In this document: one piece after another, positions 42,655 to 50,694 of the stretch
Layout of the letters: each line of letters begins with the position of its first letter
Position numbering within the stretch: the first letter of the stretch is position 1
NCBI GenBank assembly: GCA_910587795.1
Contig: CAJUNH010000006.1
Span: 18,661 to 82,660 of the forward strand
Length of the DNA: 64,000 bases
From: an uncultured Christensenellaceae bacterium
GTDB lineage: Bacteria > Bacillota > Clostridia > Christensenellales > CAG-314
Reading direction: 5' to 3'
Made by a program: the position numbers and the translations under genes
The notes under the pieces: generated by a model
What the model saw: only the letters and a program-made list of their open reading frames with translations
Databases searched by the model: none
What the model was told of the DNA's origin: nothing

Positions 42655-43464
42655 TTATTCGGTATATTCTTGCAGCCACTTACTTATCCTAGCTTCGTCT
42701 ATACCGTATTGTTTAAGCAAAAAGTTTTTTACAGTTCCGTATTTACGAATTATCTTGTTATACGAAGCGTTAAAATAGCACATTTCCACATTATTTGTCA
42801 TGGGCAGTATTTTGCCGTACTTACCGTAATGCTTGTAACCTTTAAACTGTTCTAAAAATCTTGCTCCGCTCTCCACACGGTACAGATTGGAAAGCATATA
42901 ATCCTGCTTAACCGTATCCATATCCGCACCCAAAGCCATAAGTATAAGCATACTTGCAACGCCTGTGCGGTCCTTGCCGGCAGTACAGTGGAATAGAATT
43001 TTTTTGCCGTCGTCCATTGCTTTAAATATCTGCGCATAAGCGCTGTTTTTAAAAGGAAACTTACGGTACAAGTTTTTAAATTTAGCGCGAAATGCCCCGC
43101 GGGACACGCTTGACGGCAGCCAAACGGGAATCATCTTAACGACGCTGTCCGGTTTAACCGCCATCTTTTTACGGGTGCGCACCGCGGGGACGTTGCGGTA
43201 TTCGGTACCCGACGGAACGTAATCGGGTTTGTATTCCACTTCGTCCGGACTGCGCAAATCGAATATAAAGTCTATTTTAAGTTTATCCAACGCCTCTTTG
43301 TTTTCCGCAGACAAATTCCACAGTTCGCCCGAACGGAAAATCATATCGCTGCGTATAGTTCTGCCGCAAGTAAGTTCTATGCCGCCCAAATCGCGGAAAT
43401 TATCAACGCCTACGCCTACGTATTTTTTACCTATATCCTGTTGTTTGTTATACATATCAGTCAC
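42655..43464 (-). CDS. Tyrosine-phosphatase-family protein
   Basis: 269 residues. FRDLGGIELTCGRTIRSDMIFRSGEL near the N-terminus and the P-loop HCTAGKDRTGVASML (Cys-x5-Arg, about residue 160) mark the bacterial Y_phosphatase3/LipA-like group, with the general acid Asp region upstream. Cytosolic, since no signal peptide is present. Substrate may be a phosphotyrosine protein or a phosphoinositide; not decidable here. Its start overlaps the stop of the BspA-like surface gene by 4 nt. Confidence 0.85.
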   Translation of the reverse strand: MTDMYNKQQDIGKKYVGVGVDNFRDLGGIELTCGRTIRSDMIFRSGELWNLSAENKEALDKLKIDFIFDLRSPDEVEYKPDYVPSGTEYRNVPAVRTRKKMAVKPDSVVKMIPVWLPSSVSRGAFRAKFKNLYRKFPFKNSAYAQIFKAMDDGKKILFHCTAGKDRTGVASMLILMALGADMDTVKQDYMLSNLYRVESGARFLEQFKGYKHYGKYGKILPMTNNVEMCYFNASYNKIIRKYGTVKNFLLKQYGIDEARISKWLQEYTE

Positions 43465-45023
43465 GCCAAACCGAACACGTCTATATTATCGTTACCGTCC
43501 GTACACCAAATAAGCGTGGGTCTTTTATATCTGTTAGTATCGTAGTCTACCGGAGTTTTTACCGACTGAGAAAATTCCGTCTGCGATCCCGCATAGGATA
43601 CGCGCAGGTTTTCTTCGTCGTATATCGGGTTCCACCAAAACGCGCCTTCTCCCAGTTTGGCAAGACGTTTGGGAAGGCTTATGCTTAATTCCGTCTGGCT
43701 TGTGATACAATCGTAAAAAGCCTCCTTGCCGATTTCCAACGGAACTTCGTCTTGTCCGTTTTCCGCCGAAAGAAATCTTACGTACTGCAATCTGTTACAC
43801 TTTGCAAACGCCATTTCCCCTATTGTTTTAACGCTTGCGGGGATTGTAACGTTCTGCAAACGGTCGCAGGCTTGAAAAGCATAATCGCCTATACTCGTAA
43901 CCGTTGAGGGAATGGAAATATTCGTCAAATATCTGCACGCGGAAAAAGCTCCCACGCCTATTGCGCTTATCGGCGTAGATGAAGATATCGAGGTCATATT
44001 GGAATTTTTGCAGCCTGCTATAACCGTAAACTTAGGCGTGCCGTCCTGCGAAGATATCTCCACAATACAGTTGCCCTCGCCGAAATACTTTGTATTGCCC
44101 GGACTCATCGTCATGCTTTCCACTCCGTAACAGCCCGAAAAAGCAAGCTCGCCTATCGACGTTACGGCAGACGGAATATTTACAGCCGTCAATGCCGAAC
44201 AGCCTGCAAACGCTTGTTCGCCTATGGTTGTCAGTTTGTCGGGCAAAGCAAATTCCGTCAAAGCGGCACAAAACTGGAAAGCGCTTTTTTGTATTTCCGT
44301 AACGGAAGACGGAATTTTAAATTCCTTCAAGCTTAAACAGTTATAAAACGTTTCCGCCGTAATCATTGTAATATTTTTCGGCAAGGTTACGCGAACAAGC
44401 TTTTGACAATCGTAAAATACGGTCGAACCCAATGCTGTAGATTTGCCTGCAAACGTAACGGAAACAAGATTTGGACACGCGCGGAAAAGATTGTTTCCTA
44501 CGCTTGTAACGCTTTCGGGTATATACACCGTTTCTACCGCGCCGTTGCCTCTAAACAGACCGTCCGCAATAGACGTTACTGGCAAATTGCCGTAAATACT
44601 TGGAATTACCACGTTTTTAACCTCGCCTGCGGTGCCTATACCTACAATAATAGCCGAACTGCCTACAATTTTAAACTCAAATCCGTCGGTTGCGTTATAA
44701 CGCCATTTTGCGTACAAGGTGACGTCTTTTTTAACCGTATCCGTATCGAACTTCCAAGCGTTTTCCAAGGATGATTCCTTAAACCACCCCTCAAACACAT
44801 AGCCTTCTCTAACGGGAGCGGCAGGTTCTGCAATCGTAGTGTCGTACGGTATGTCCGTAACGGCAGCCACAACCGTACCCCCGTTACTGTTAAACGTTAC
44901 GGTATAAGTACGGTCTTGCGGTTTTTTAAGCGTAAGCACCAATACCAAAGTTAGCACCAGTGCAGCTACGCAAACCGCCGCGACAACCGATATAATGATA
45001 ATATTGCGCTTTTTCTTTGTCAT
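43461..45023 (-). CDS. Membrane-anchored BspA-like leucine-rich-repeat protein
   Basis: 520 residues. An N-terminal membrane anchor (about 8-32), one InlB-type B-repeat (about 38-105, TVTFNSNGGTVV, GYVFEGWFKE, VTLYAKW), then eight or more LRR_5 repeats of about 23 residues (IPSSVTSIG..AF..C..L..V) to about residue 480. Exposed on the cell surface; in other bacteria such repeats mediate adhesion. It has no sortase signal, so anchoring is through the N-terminal helix. Coupled to the phosphatase gene. Confidence 0.85.
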   Translation of the reverse strand: MTKKKRNIIIISVVAAVCVAALVLTLVLVLTLKKPQDRTYTVTFNSNGGTVVAAVTDIPYDTTIAEPAAPVREGYVFEGWFKESSLENAWKFDTDTVKKDVTLYAKWRYNATDGFEFKIVGSSAIIVGIGTAGEVKNVVIPSIYGNLPVTSIADGLFRGNGAVETVYIPESVTSVGNNLFRACPNLVSVTFAGKSTALGSTVFYDCQKLVRVTLPKNITMITAETFYNCLSLKEFKIPSSVTEIQKSAFQFCAALTEFALPDKLTTIGEQAFAGCSALTAVNIPSAVTSIGELAFSGCYGVESMTMSPGNTKYFGEGNCIVEISSQDGTPKFTVIAGCKNSNMTSISSSTPISAIGVGAFSACRYLTNISIPSTVTSIGDYAFQACDRLQNVTIPASVKTIGEMAFAKCNRLQYVRFLSAENGQDEVPLEIGKEAFYDCITSQTELSISLPKRLAKLGEGAFWWNPIYDEENLRVSYAGSQTEFSQSVKTPVDYDTNRYKRPTLIWCTDGNDNIDVFGLA

Positions 45024-45278
45024 TAGATGTTATTAACCTCTTTTTAAACAGTAAAATACTTTGAATTGTATTGCGCAGTATTTGCGCTGAACGGATAAAA
45101 TTTTATCCGCGTTAATAGACTTTTGCCGAAAAGATTAAATGCCGAAAACAGTCCTTTAACGTATAGTATAATAGCTCTGCAAGAAGAATTAAAGCATATT
45201 TGCGGCATTGTACGCCAGCTATACTATAACTTTTAGATTATACCCCACTATATAAAAAATTGTCAAGTAAATATATAT

Positions 45279-45306
45279 TTGACAAAATCTCTCTAAGTGA
45301 TATAAT
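45279..45306 (+). promoter_or_regulatory. Promoter of rnpB
   Basis: TTGACA (45279-45284), 16-bp spacer, TATAAT (45301-45306), with the RNA expected to start about 7 nt later. Confidence 0.8.
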
Positions 45307-45312
45307 TACACT

Positions 45313-45648
45313 GTAAGAGACAGCCAGACGGTTGCGTGGGTGCAAACTCACGAGGAAAGTCCGAGCGCCGCAGAGCAAGAGCGCAGGATAACGTCCTGTG
45401 AAGGCGACTTTAAGGAAAGTGCAACAGAAATATACCGCAATGCTTTTAGCGTTGTAAGGGTGGAAATGCAGGGTAAGAGCCTACAAACGTTTTGGTGACA
45501 ACACGTTCATGTAAACCCCGCTCGGCGCAAGAAATGAGATTAAACGTTTGCTCGACGTCTCGATATATTCGCTTGAACCTTTCGGTAACGACTGGTCTAG
45601 AAAGATAACCGTCAAATACAGAACTCGGCTTACAGACTGAACTCTTAC
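45313..45648 (+). ncRNA. rnpB: RNase P RNA (class A)
   Basis: Catalytic RNA of RNase P, maturing tRNA 5' ends. Conserved cores are present: GAGGAAAGTCCGAGC near the 5' end, ACAGAAATATACCGC, GGTAAGAGCC and the 3' GAACTCGGCTTACAGAC. TAAGAG at 45314-45319 pairs with CTCTTA at 45642-45647 as helix P1, which fixes the ends. The GGGTGGAAATGCAGGGTAAGAG segment fits the ancestral class A rather than the Bacillus class B. Confidence 0.93.
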
Positions 45649-45656
45649 AAAATTAT

Positions 45657-45694
45657 CAGGCCGCAAGGGTAACTCCCCTGCGACCTGTTTTTTT
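45657..45694 (+). terminator. Terminator of rnpB
   Basis: CAGG...CGCA..GGG (45657-45669) pairs with CCC..TGCG.CCTG (45675-45687), followed by seven T. Confidence 0.8.
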
Positions 45695-45754
45695 ACGCAT
45701 ATATTTCCGTTTTTATTTCCTGGAATAAATTTTGTCGTAAAAAATTACTCATAG

Positions 45755-46150
45755 TTAGTATTTGCTCAATCTTGCAATCGTTTTTTCGGTTTCGTCCCGA
45801 TATTTTTTCAGCGCGGTATCGTATTCTTCCTGCGGTAAATCAAAAAGCCGAGGTTTTGTTTCGTCGTAGAAATACCGGCATATACGTTTTTGAACGGTCA
45901 GCTGCCATTCAATACAACCCATACGCCAACCGCCGCGCAGTATTTGCTTCGCTTGCTTAGACAATACTAACTTGTTGTTTTTACGTAATATCAGTTCTCC
46001 GTTTAATAAGTTATTTACGGAATTTATTAATTCTTCGTACGATATTATAGAGTGATCCAACATATCTATCGATGATATCCACCGCTTAACGTCAATTTTA
46101 CCGCCCATTACGCACAAAACCAATCCGTCGATACCGATATAATTCTTCAT
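45755..46150 (-). CDS. Hypothetical protein
   Basis: 131 residues. A region around residues 35-75 (SYEELINSVNNLLNGELILRKNNKLVLSKQAKQI shape) looks like a winged-helix-type fold, with a Trp-rich and basic second half. No family recognised. It is the last gene of a short minus-strand string, 13 bp after the DUF3267-like protein, so it may be co-transcribed with it. Confidence 0.6.
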   Translation of the reverse strand: MKNYIGIDGLVLCVMGGKIDVKRWISSIDMLDHSIISYEELINSVNNLLNGELILRKNNKLVLSKQAKQILRGGWRMGCIEWQLTVQKRICRYFYDETKPRLFDLPQEEYDTALKKYRDETEKTIARLSKY

Positions 46151-46163
46151 AAATCTTCTGCAA

Positions 46164-46802
46164 TTACCTCTCTGTTTGTTCGCTGTTTACAACGGAAGAT
46201 TCCTCCATGCACGGCAAATAAAAAGTTTGCGTAGGGCCGGCATCGTTCATCAAAACCGCATTGTTACGATATTTAAACGCCAGCACACCCGCAACCCACA
46301 AATCGCCGCAGCAACCGCCGAGGTGCATACCCAGCATAAACACTGCCAAAAATTTATACAATGGATCCGCCAACACAAAACACAAAATCAAAAATATAGG
46401 CAAAAACACAACGAAAGGCGCAAGCACCGCTATTAACGCCGTTTTACGGTAAACGTAAATCTGCGGCACTCCGCAAAACGCCACAGTTAAAGACAGACCG
46501 AAAGTAAGTTTTTGCTTTGTTAGCGCTTTGTACGCCGCGCCGTGTACAAGTTCGTGTAAAATAACGTAAACTATCATTATTGCCGCCAAAACCGCCAAAC
46601 GTAGTATAGCGTACGATCCGCCGAATATCATATCCGCCAACTCGATAAACGGTACGCCTATTATAAAATACGCTACTACCATACACACGACAACGACAGC
46701 CACGGCTATTAAATTCAGTATTATCCCTATTTTGACATTTTTAGCGTCTATAGTTTTAACCAGTTTGTAATTTTGAGGAAGTTCTGCTTCAAAGTTTTTC
46801 AT
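46164..46802 (-). CDS. DUF3267-like membrane zincin
   Basis: 212 residues with about five membrane segments. ILHELVHGAAYKALTKQ supplies HExxH (about residue 90) just after a helix, as in the DUF3267 / site-2-like putative metalloprotease group. A cluster HLGGCCGDLW in a late helix may contribute the third ligand. GGAG precedes the ATG. Substrate unknown. Confidence 0.78.
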   Translation of the reverse strand: MKNFEAELPQNYKLVKTIDAKNVKIGIILNLIAVAVVVVCMVVAYFIIGVPFIELADMIFGGSYAILRLAVLAAIMIVYVILHELVHGAAYKALTKQKLTFGLSLTVAFCGVPQIYVYRKTALIAVLAPFVVFLPIFLILCFVLADPLYKFLAVFMLGMHLGGCCGDLWVAGVLAFKYRNNAVLMNDAGPTQTFYLPCMEESSVVNSEQTER

Positions 46803-47043
46803 AATGTACTCCTTCTATAATTTATTTCAAAATTAAAATGCAGAGATGCGCGCTGATATTATGGCTACCGAAAAAAGAATTTGGCGCAGCATAAACCTAC
46901 GTTTCGGTTAAAAAATAAATTCTATTTAAATACCCGACGGTTAACCGTAAGCATTAAAATCAATAATATTTTGACAGCGTCACGCAAAGTAATAATAAAT
47001 AAAACCGTACTCACTTAACTCTGCCGTTATGCTTTATATGCAC

Positions 47044-48297
47044 TTATAGTACCATTGTAGACATTAAAGTACCTACTAAGTTTAAGTCGTTACCCTGTAT
47101 AATTTGATACTTTATACCGTGTACGGTCAAAATTTCCGTAAGATATTTTTCAAAAGCGGAGCGGTAGCCCGTAAGTTTATTAAACGTCGTACCTTCCGCA
47201 ACTATCGCAACAGGCAGTGTTTTGTCCTTGCAAGACGCTATTGCAAGAGCAGAGTTTACTATCGCGCCCATTTTTGCCGCGCGGTCGATAAGTTCCTCCG
47301 CCACGCCGCAGGCAAATTGCAAATCTTCTTTATTGCGGAACTTACACGGAAATTCTCCCCCGCTAAGCAGAGCGGAAACATCTTTAAGGTCAAACGGAGC
47401 AAGCGTAACCTCGTCTTTAAAGACGCCCTCTTGCGCCGCCGCAAAGTAGGCTTCGGCGATAATATCGGCAAGATATTTTCCGCTGGACATTTTTTCAAAC
47501 AGCTGGCGGTCGGGAACGGCGGTACGCTTAATGCATGCAACGTCAAAATCGCCCGGAATAAATCCGTCAAAATTACCGCATTCGGTATTTATAAGCATTC
47601 TTCCGCATTTGACGTCGTTAATCTTTGTAATGTTTTTTACGTCCTCTATGTAGCAGACGTTTGTACCCGTACCGTATATATAGCCCAAATAAGCGGAAAA
47701 TTTTCCGTCGTTTACCGCCATACCGCCCAAAAGCGTGGCTACGGTATCGTTTAAAATTACTATTTTTCGATCCGTATCGCTATATTGCCTGCAGGCTTGC
47801 AGGGTTTCGTACCCCACCCGCGTACCGATAACATCCGGCGCGTTGATTTCCTTACTGAACATTACGACTTCGCCGTCGACGTCCTTGTCCATTGCAACTT
47901 GATAAGAAAAACAAAATCCTATATCCTCAGCTTTGCAAAGATGCGCCGATATATTGCGGGCTATTGCATCGTAAAACTGCCGTTTTGTGTATAAAGTACC
48001 GTCCGCAGACGGCATGGCGGTTTTGCAGATATCCTCTATATGAGGATTGCCCTGCGCGTCAAAATACCCCACCGCAACGCGGAAATTCGTTCCGCCGGCG
48101 TCTATTAAAATACGCTTAACGTCGGGGCGGATTTTGGATCTGTCCACGTCCACCAAATAAGTAGGTATCATGGGAACAGATATGCATTTGCCGCCCAAGC
48201 CCTGCTGCATCTTTTCTATAAACAGTTTAATCGACTTGTCCGCGTCCGCCAAAGCGGCGGTTTGCCCGTGATTATGTAAAAATTGCTTTGCTGTCAT
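47044..48297 (-). CDS. Eukaryotic-type hexokinase
   Basis: 417 residues. ATP-dependent phosphorylation of glucose or another hexose. Hexokinase-family blocks rather than ROK blocks: phosphate-1 LIDAGGTNFRV (about 63), FSYQVAMD with the sugar-binding region, catalytic VILNDTVATLLGGM, GYIYGTGTNVCYIE and INTECGNFD. The ROK zinc motif is absent. Single-domain, cytosolic. Its ATG overlaps the stop of the exonuclease gene by 4 nt. The 240 bp downstream to 46803 are AT-rich with nothing recognised. Confidence 0.87.
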   Translation of the reverse strand: MTAKQFLHNHGQTAALADADKSIKLFIEKMQQGLGGKCISVPMIPTYLVDVDRSKIRPDVKRILIDAGGTNFRVAVGYFDAQGNPHIEDICKTAMPSADGTLYTKRQFYDAIARNISAHLCKAEDIGFCFSYQVAMDKDVDGEVVMFSKEINAPDVIGTRVGYETLQACRQYSDTDRKIVILNDTVATLLGGMAVNDGKFSAYLGYIYGTGTNVCYIEDVKNITKINDVKCGRMLINTECGNFDGFIPGDFDVACIKRTAVPDRQLFEKMSSGKYLADIIAEAYFAAAQEGVFKDEVTLAPFDLKDVSALLSGGEFPCKFRNKEDLQFACGVAEELIDRAAKMGAIVNSALAIASCKDKTLPVAIVAEGTTFNKLTGYRSAFEKYLTEILTVHGIKYQIIQGNDLNLVGTLMSTMVL

Positions 48298-49241
48298 AAT
48301 AAATTATCCTTTATAAATTGTTCCGCCGATATTTTTACAATAAGTCCCTGCCCGACAAGCTCCTCTACACGCTTTTCCCTTGACGCATCCTGTTCGCTCG
48401 ACTTATTATAATAAACATAATAATCGCACTTTGCCAGTTTTGTCGTGTACCGTCCGCCGTTTTGAACGATAGCCTGCACTACCTGATACAGCAACGGTTC
48501 GTTGGAAATTTCAAACGTGCGCGACAGACAAAAAGACTTATCCTTATATTTATTATTTTGTTTTTTTACCGTTGCGGCATATTTCCGTATTTTTTCCCAA
48601 GCAATCTGCGTCACCCGCTTTTTGGAAACCTGCCCGTTAAGGGACACGGGACGGCTAAGCTCGAAATTACGGTTTGTGCCTATGCGTATTCGGTATTTTT
48701 CCAACAACTCCTGCGGACTGCAGCCACTGGCTTCTACCAAATATTTAAGGGTAAGCATTGTTGCGTAAGCGTCCTCTTCGGAGTTATGCTCGGCAAACTC
48801 CACGCCGATATCCGCGGCAATCTTATGTAGCGACTTAACTTCTTTTTCCTCCTTAAACAGCTTGTACAGCAGCTGAGAATCAAAAAAATCAAATTCGATA
48901 CAAGGTAGCTTATACCTTGCGCACGCGGCGTTAAGCATACGCACGTCGGCGTCTACAGCGTGTCCGAATACGCAATATTGTCTGTCCGTTAACATTCCGC
49001 TTATAAGTTCGTACGTTTGTTTAAAATCCGGCGAATTATCCAGTAATTTCTTATCCAAATGCAAGTCGATGCCAACATTCAGTCTTGTTCCGTTTAAATT
49101 ATATTTAGTTTTGGGATTAATCCAGATATTTTGCCTGCTGACTATATTAAATTGTTCGTCGGCAATTACTATGCCTATACTGCATATACTTGACGGCTGA
49201 AAGCCGTTAGCCGCCTCGATATCGAAAGCCAAATATTTCAT
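48294..49241 (-). CDS. DEDD 3'-5' exonuclease with C-terminal BRCT-like domain
   Basis: 315 residues. Exonuclease motifs FDIEAANG (motif I, about 6), FGHAVDADVRML (motif II) and HNSEEDAYAT (motif III, His/Asp of the DEDDh type) span residues 1-170, similar to DNA polymerase III epsilon-like proteins. Residues about 225-310 (SFCLSRTFEISNEPLLYQVVQAIVQNGGRYT) look like a BRCT domain. Probably a DNA repair or RNA-processing nuclease. First gene of the pair with hexokinase. Confidence 0.82.
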   Translation of the reverse strand: MKYLAFDIEAANGFQPSSICSIGIVIADEQFNIVSRQNIWINPKTKYNLNGTRLNVGIDLHLDKKLLDNSPDFKQTYELISGMLTDRQYCVFGHAVDADVRMLNAACARYKLPCIEFDFFDSQLLYKLFKEEKEVKSLHKIAADIGVEFAEHNSEEDAYATMLTLKYLVEASGCSPQELLEKYRIRIGTNRNFELSRPVSLNGQVSKKRVTQIAWEKIRKYAATVKKQNNKYKDKSFCLSRTFEISNEPLLYQVVQAIVQNGGRYTTKLAKCDYYVYYNKSSEQDASREKRVEELVGQGLIVKISAEQFIKDNLL

Positions 49242-49379
49242 TATAAATATACTTTAACAAAAAATTTACATTTTTGCAATAGTTTAAAACAGATATAATT
49301 AACGCGCGTCTAATATCAAACGCACGCTATTTAATAAGGATAATTATACATAGTATTATATGTGCATATATACATAAAC

Positions 49380-49835
49380 CTACCTGTCGTTTTTATCTAA
49401 ATTACCGTTTAAGTAATCGGCGGGCAGCATTGGCTGCGAAACAACGGGCAAATTAGACTGTCTTTTATTTTTTACTGCAAATTTGATTGCAACAATTAAC
49501 TGCCATACGCCCACCGCTATTAAAAACACAGCAAAGCACAAACGCAGTATTTTGTTATCGGCTATTCCGGCGCAAAAAGCTCCGCCTACCGCAGCCAACA
49601 CAGCGGGGACAACTATCCACCAAATATGTTTGGGCTTAATCAGCTTGTTATGTGCATGGAACCCAAGCGCCACACAGCACATAGGCACAAAGCTGACAAG
49701 GTTTATTGCCTGTATCGTCTTTTGTTCCAAATCCAAAAACGACAGTAAAGGTACAAGCAGCGTTCCGCCGCCCATACCCATACCGCCGATTATGCCCGAC
49801 AGAAAACCGAATAATATCAATAAAAATATTTGCAT
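49380..49835 (-). CDS. Half-length TauE/SafE-family membrane protein
   Basis: 151 residues with four membrane helices. GFLSGIIGGMGMGGGTLLVPLL is the N-terminal TauE/SafE glycine-rich motif. Full members have about eight helices and 250 residues, so this is one half. A second half-length gene lies upstream at 50214. A sulfite/sulfonate or organic anion exporter role is typical for the family but not shown here. Confidence 0.78.
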   Translation of the reverse strand: MQIFLLILFGFLSGIIGGMGMGGGTLLVPLLSFLDLEQKTIQAINLVSFVPMCCVALGFHAHNKLIKPKHIWWIVVPAVLAAVGGAFCAGIADNKILRLCFAVFLIAVGVWQLIVAIKFAVKNKRQSNLPVVSQPMLPADYLNGNLDKNDR

Positions 49836-50213
49836 ACATCACACCTCTCTATGTAATAAACACAATACGCTGATATTTCCAAACAATAATTTTACAAATT
49901 CAACTACCCTCGTTAATGTCTGTGAAACGCTGCGTAAACGGCATTTTAGTAAAAAATTTATAAAATTTGCGCCGACTGCTGCGTTATTACAAAGCATTAC
50001 CTTTCTTATACTTTTAAAATAATACAAAACTTCAGTCTGCACAAATAATCCGTATCGGTATATTGCGATAGCAAAACTTAATGCACGGCAACATACAGAT
50101 TTTAAAAACGGAAAATCAAACCGTATAACGGTATTTGTCCGCATAAAAAAACACTAAGCGTACGCAGCCGCCGTAAACTACGGCGTTTAACACGGTATTT
50201 AATTTTTTTCGTC
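49836..50213. other. Non-coding gap between two TauE/SafE halves
   Basis: AT-rich 378 bp. An open frame (49839-50144, minus) has no ribosome binding site and no recognisable motif. A hairpin GCCGTA-aact-TACGGC lies near 50169-50186, with a T-rich tract further on. Otherwise nothing was recognised. Confidence 0.4.
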
Positions 50214-50591
50214 TTAAAAAAGCATTTTTATGCCGCCGGCAATAAGCACTACCGCAAAAATGATTTTGGCAACGTTGCTTTTAAGCTTAGACAGCAATAG
50301 CGCGCCTAACACTCCGCCCACAACTACGCCCAGCGTAACCCATAATGTAGGCGTCCAATCTACTAAGCCCTTCAGCAGATAAACCGCCGCGCTTACAACC
50401 GTCAGCGGCAATATAACCAACAAAGCCGTCGCCTGAGCGTATTTTTGATTGAGTTTTACGGCGGAAAGCAGCAGAGTTACGACAATTACGCCCCCTCCGC
50501 CTCCTAAAAATCCGTTGACAAACCCGCTTAAAGCAGAAAATATCACTAATATCCACTTGTTTTTTGTAGATAGGCTCATTTTTTTCTCCAA
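50214..50591 (-). CDS. Half-length TauE/SafE-family membrane protein
   Basis: 125 residues, four helices, with SGFVNGFLGGGGGVIVVTLLL as the glycine-rich family motif. It carries the same half as the gene at 49380, so the two are parallel rather than N- and C-terminal fragments of one gene. They may work as a homo- or heterodimer. The ATG five codons into the frame (MSLSTK) is an alternative start. Confidence 0.75.
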   Translation of the reverse strand: MEKKMSLSTKNKWILVIFSALSGFVNGFLGGGGGVIVVTLLLSAVKLNQKYAQATALLVILPLTVVSAAVYLLKGLVDWTPTLWVTLGVVVGGVLGALLLSKLKSNVAKIIFAVVLIAGGIKMLF

Positions 50592-50616
50592 ATTTTACCA
50601 TTGTTATCTATTTTGA

Positions 50617-50645
50617 TTGATTTTTAATTTAGTTTGTATTAAAAT
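50617..50645 (+). promoter_or_regulatory. Putative promoter of the surface protein at 50695
   Basis: TTGATT (50617-50622), 17-bp spacer, TAAAAT (50640-50645), about 50 nt before the ATG. Confidence 0.45.
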
Positions 50646-50694
50646 ACCGATATATATGTAAAAGTATGTAAACTTATAAGAGGTATCGTATATT

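Noticed and set aside
49839..50144. 101-codon minus-strand open frame between the TauE/SafE genes
   Set aside because: No ribosome binding site, no motif, and composition like AT-rich non-coding DNA.
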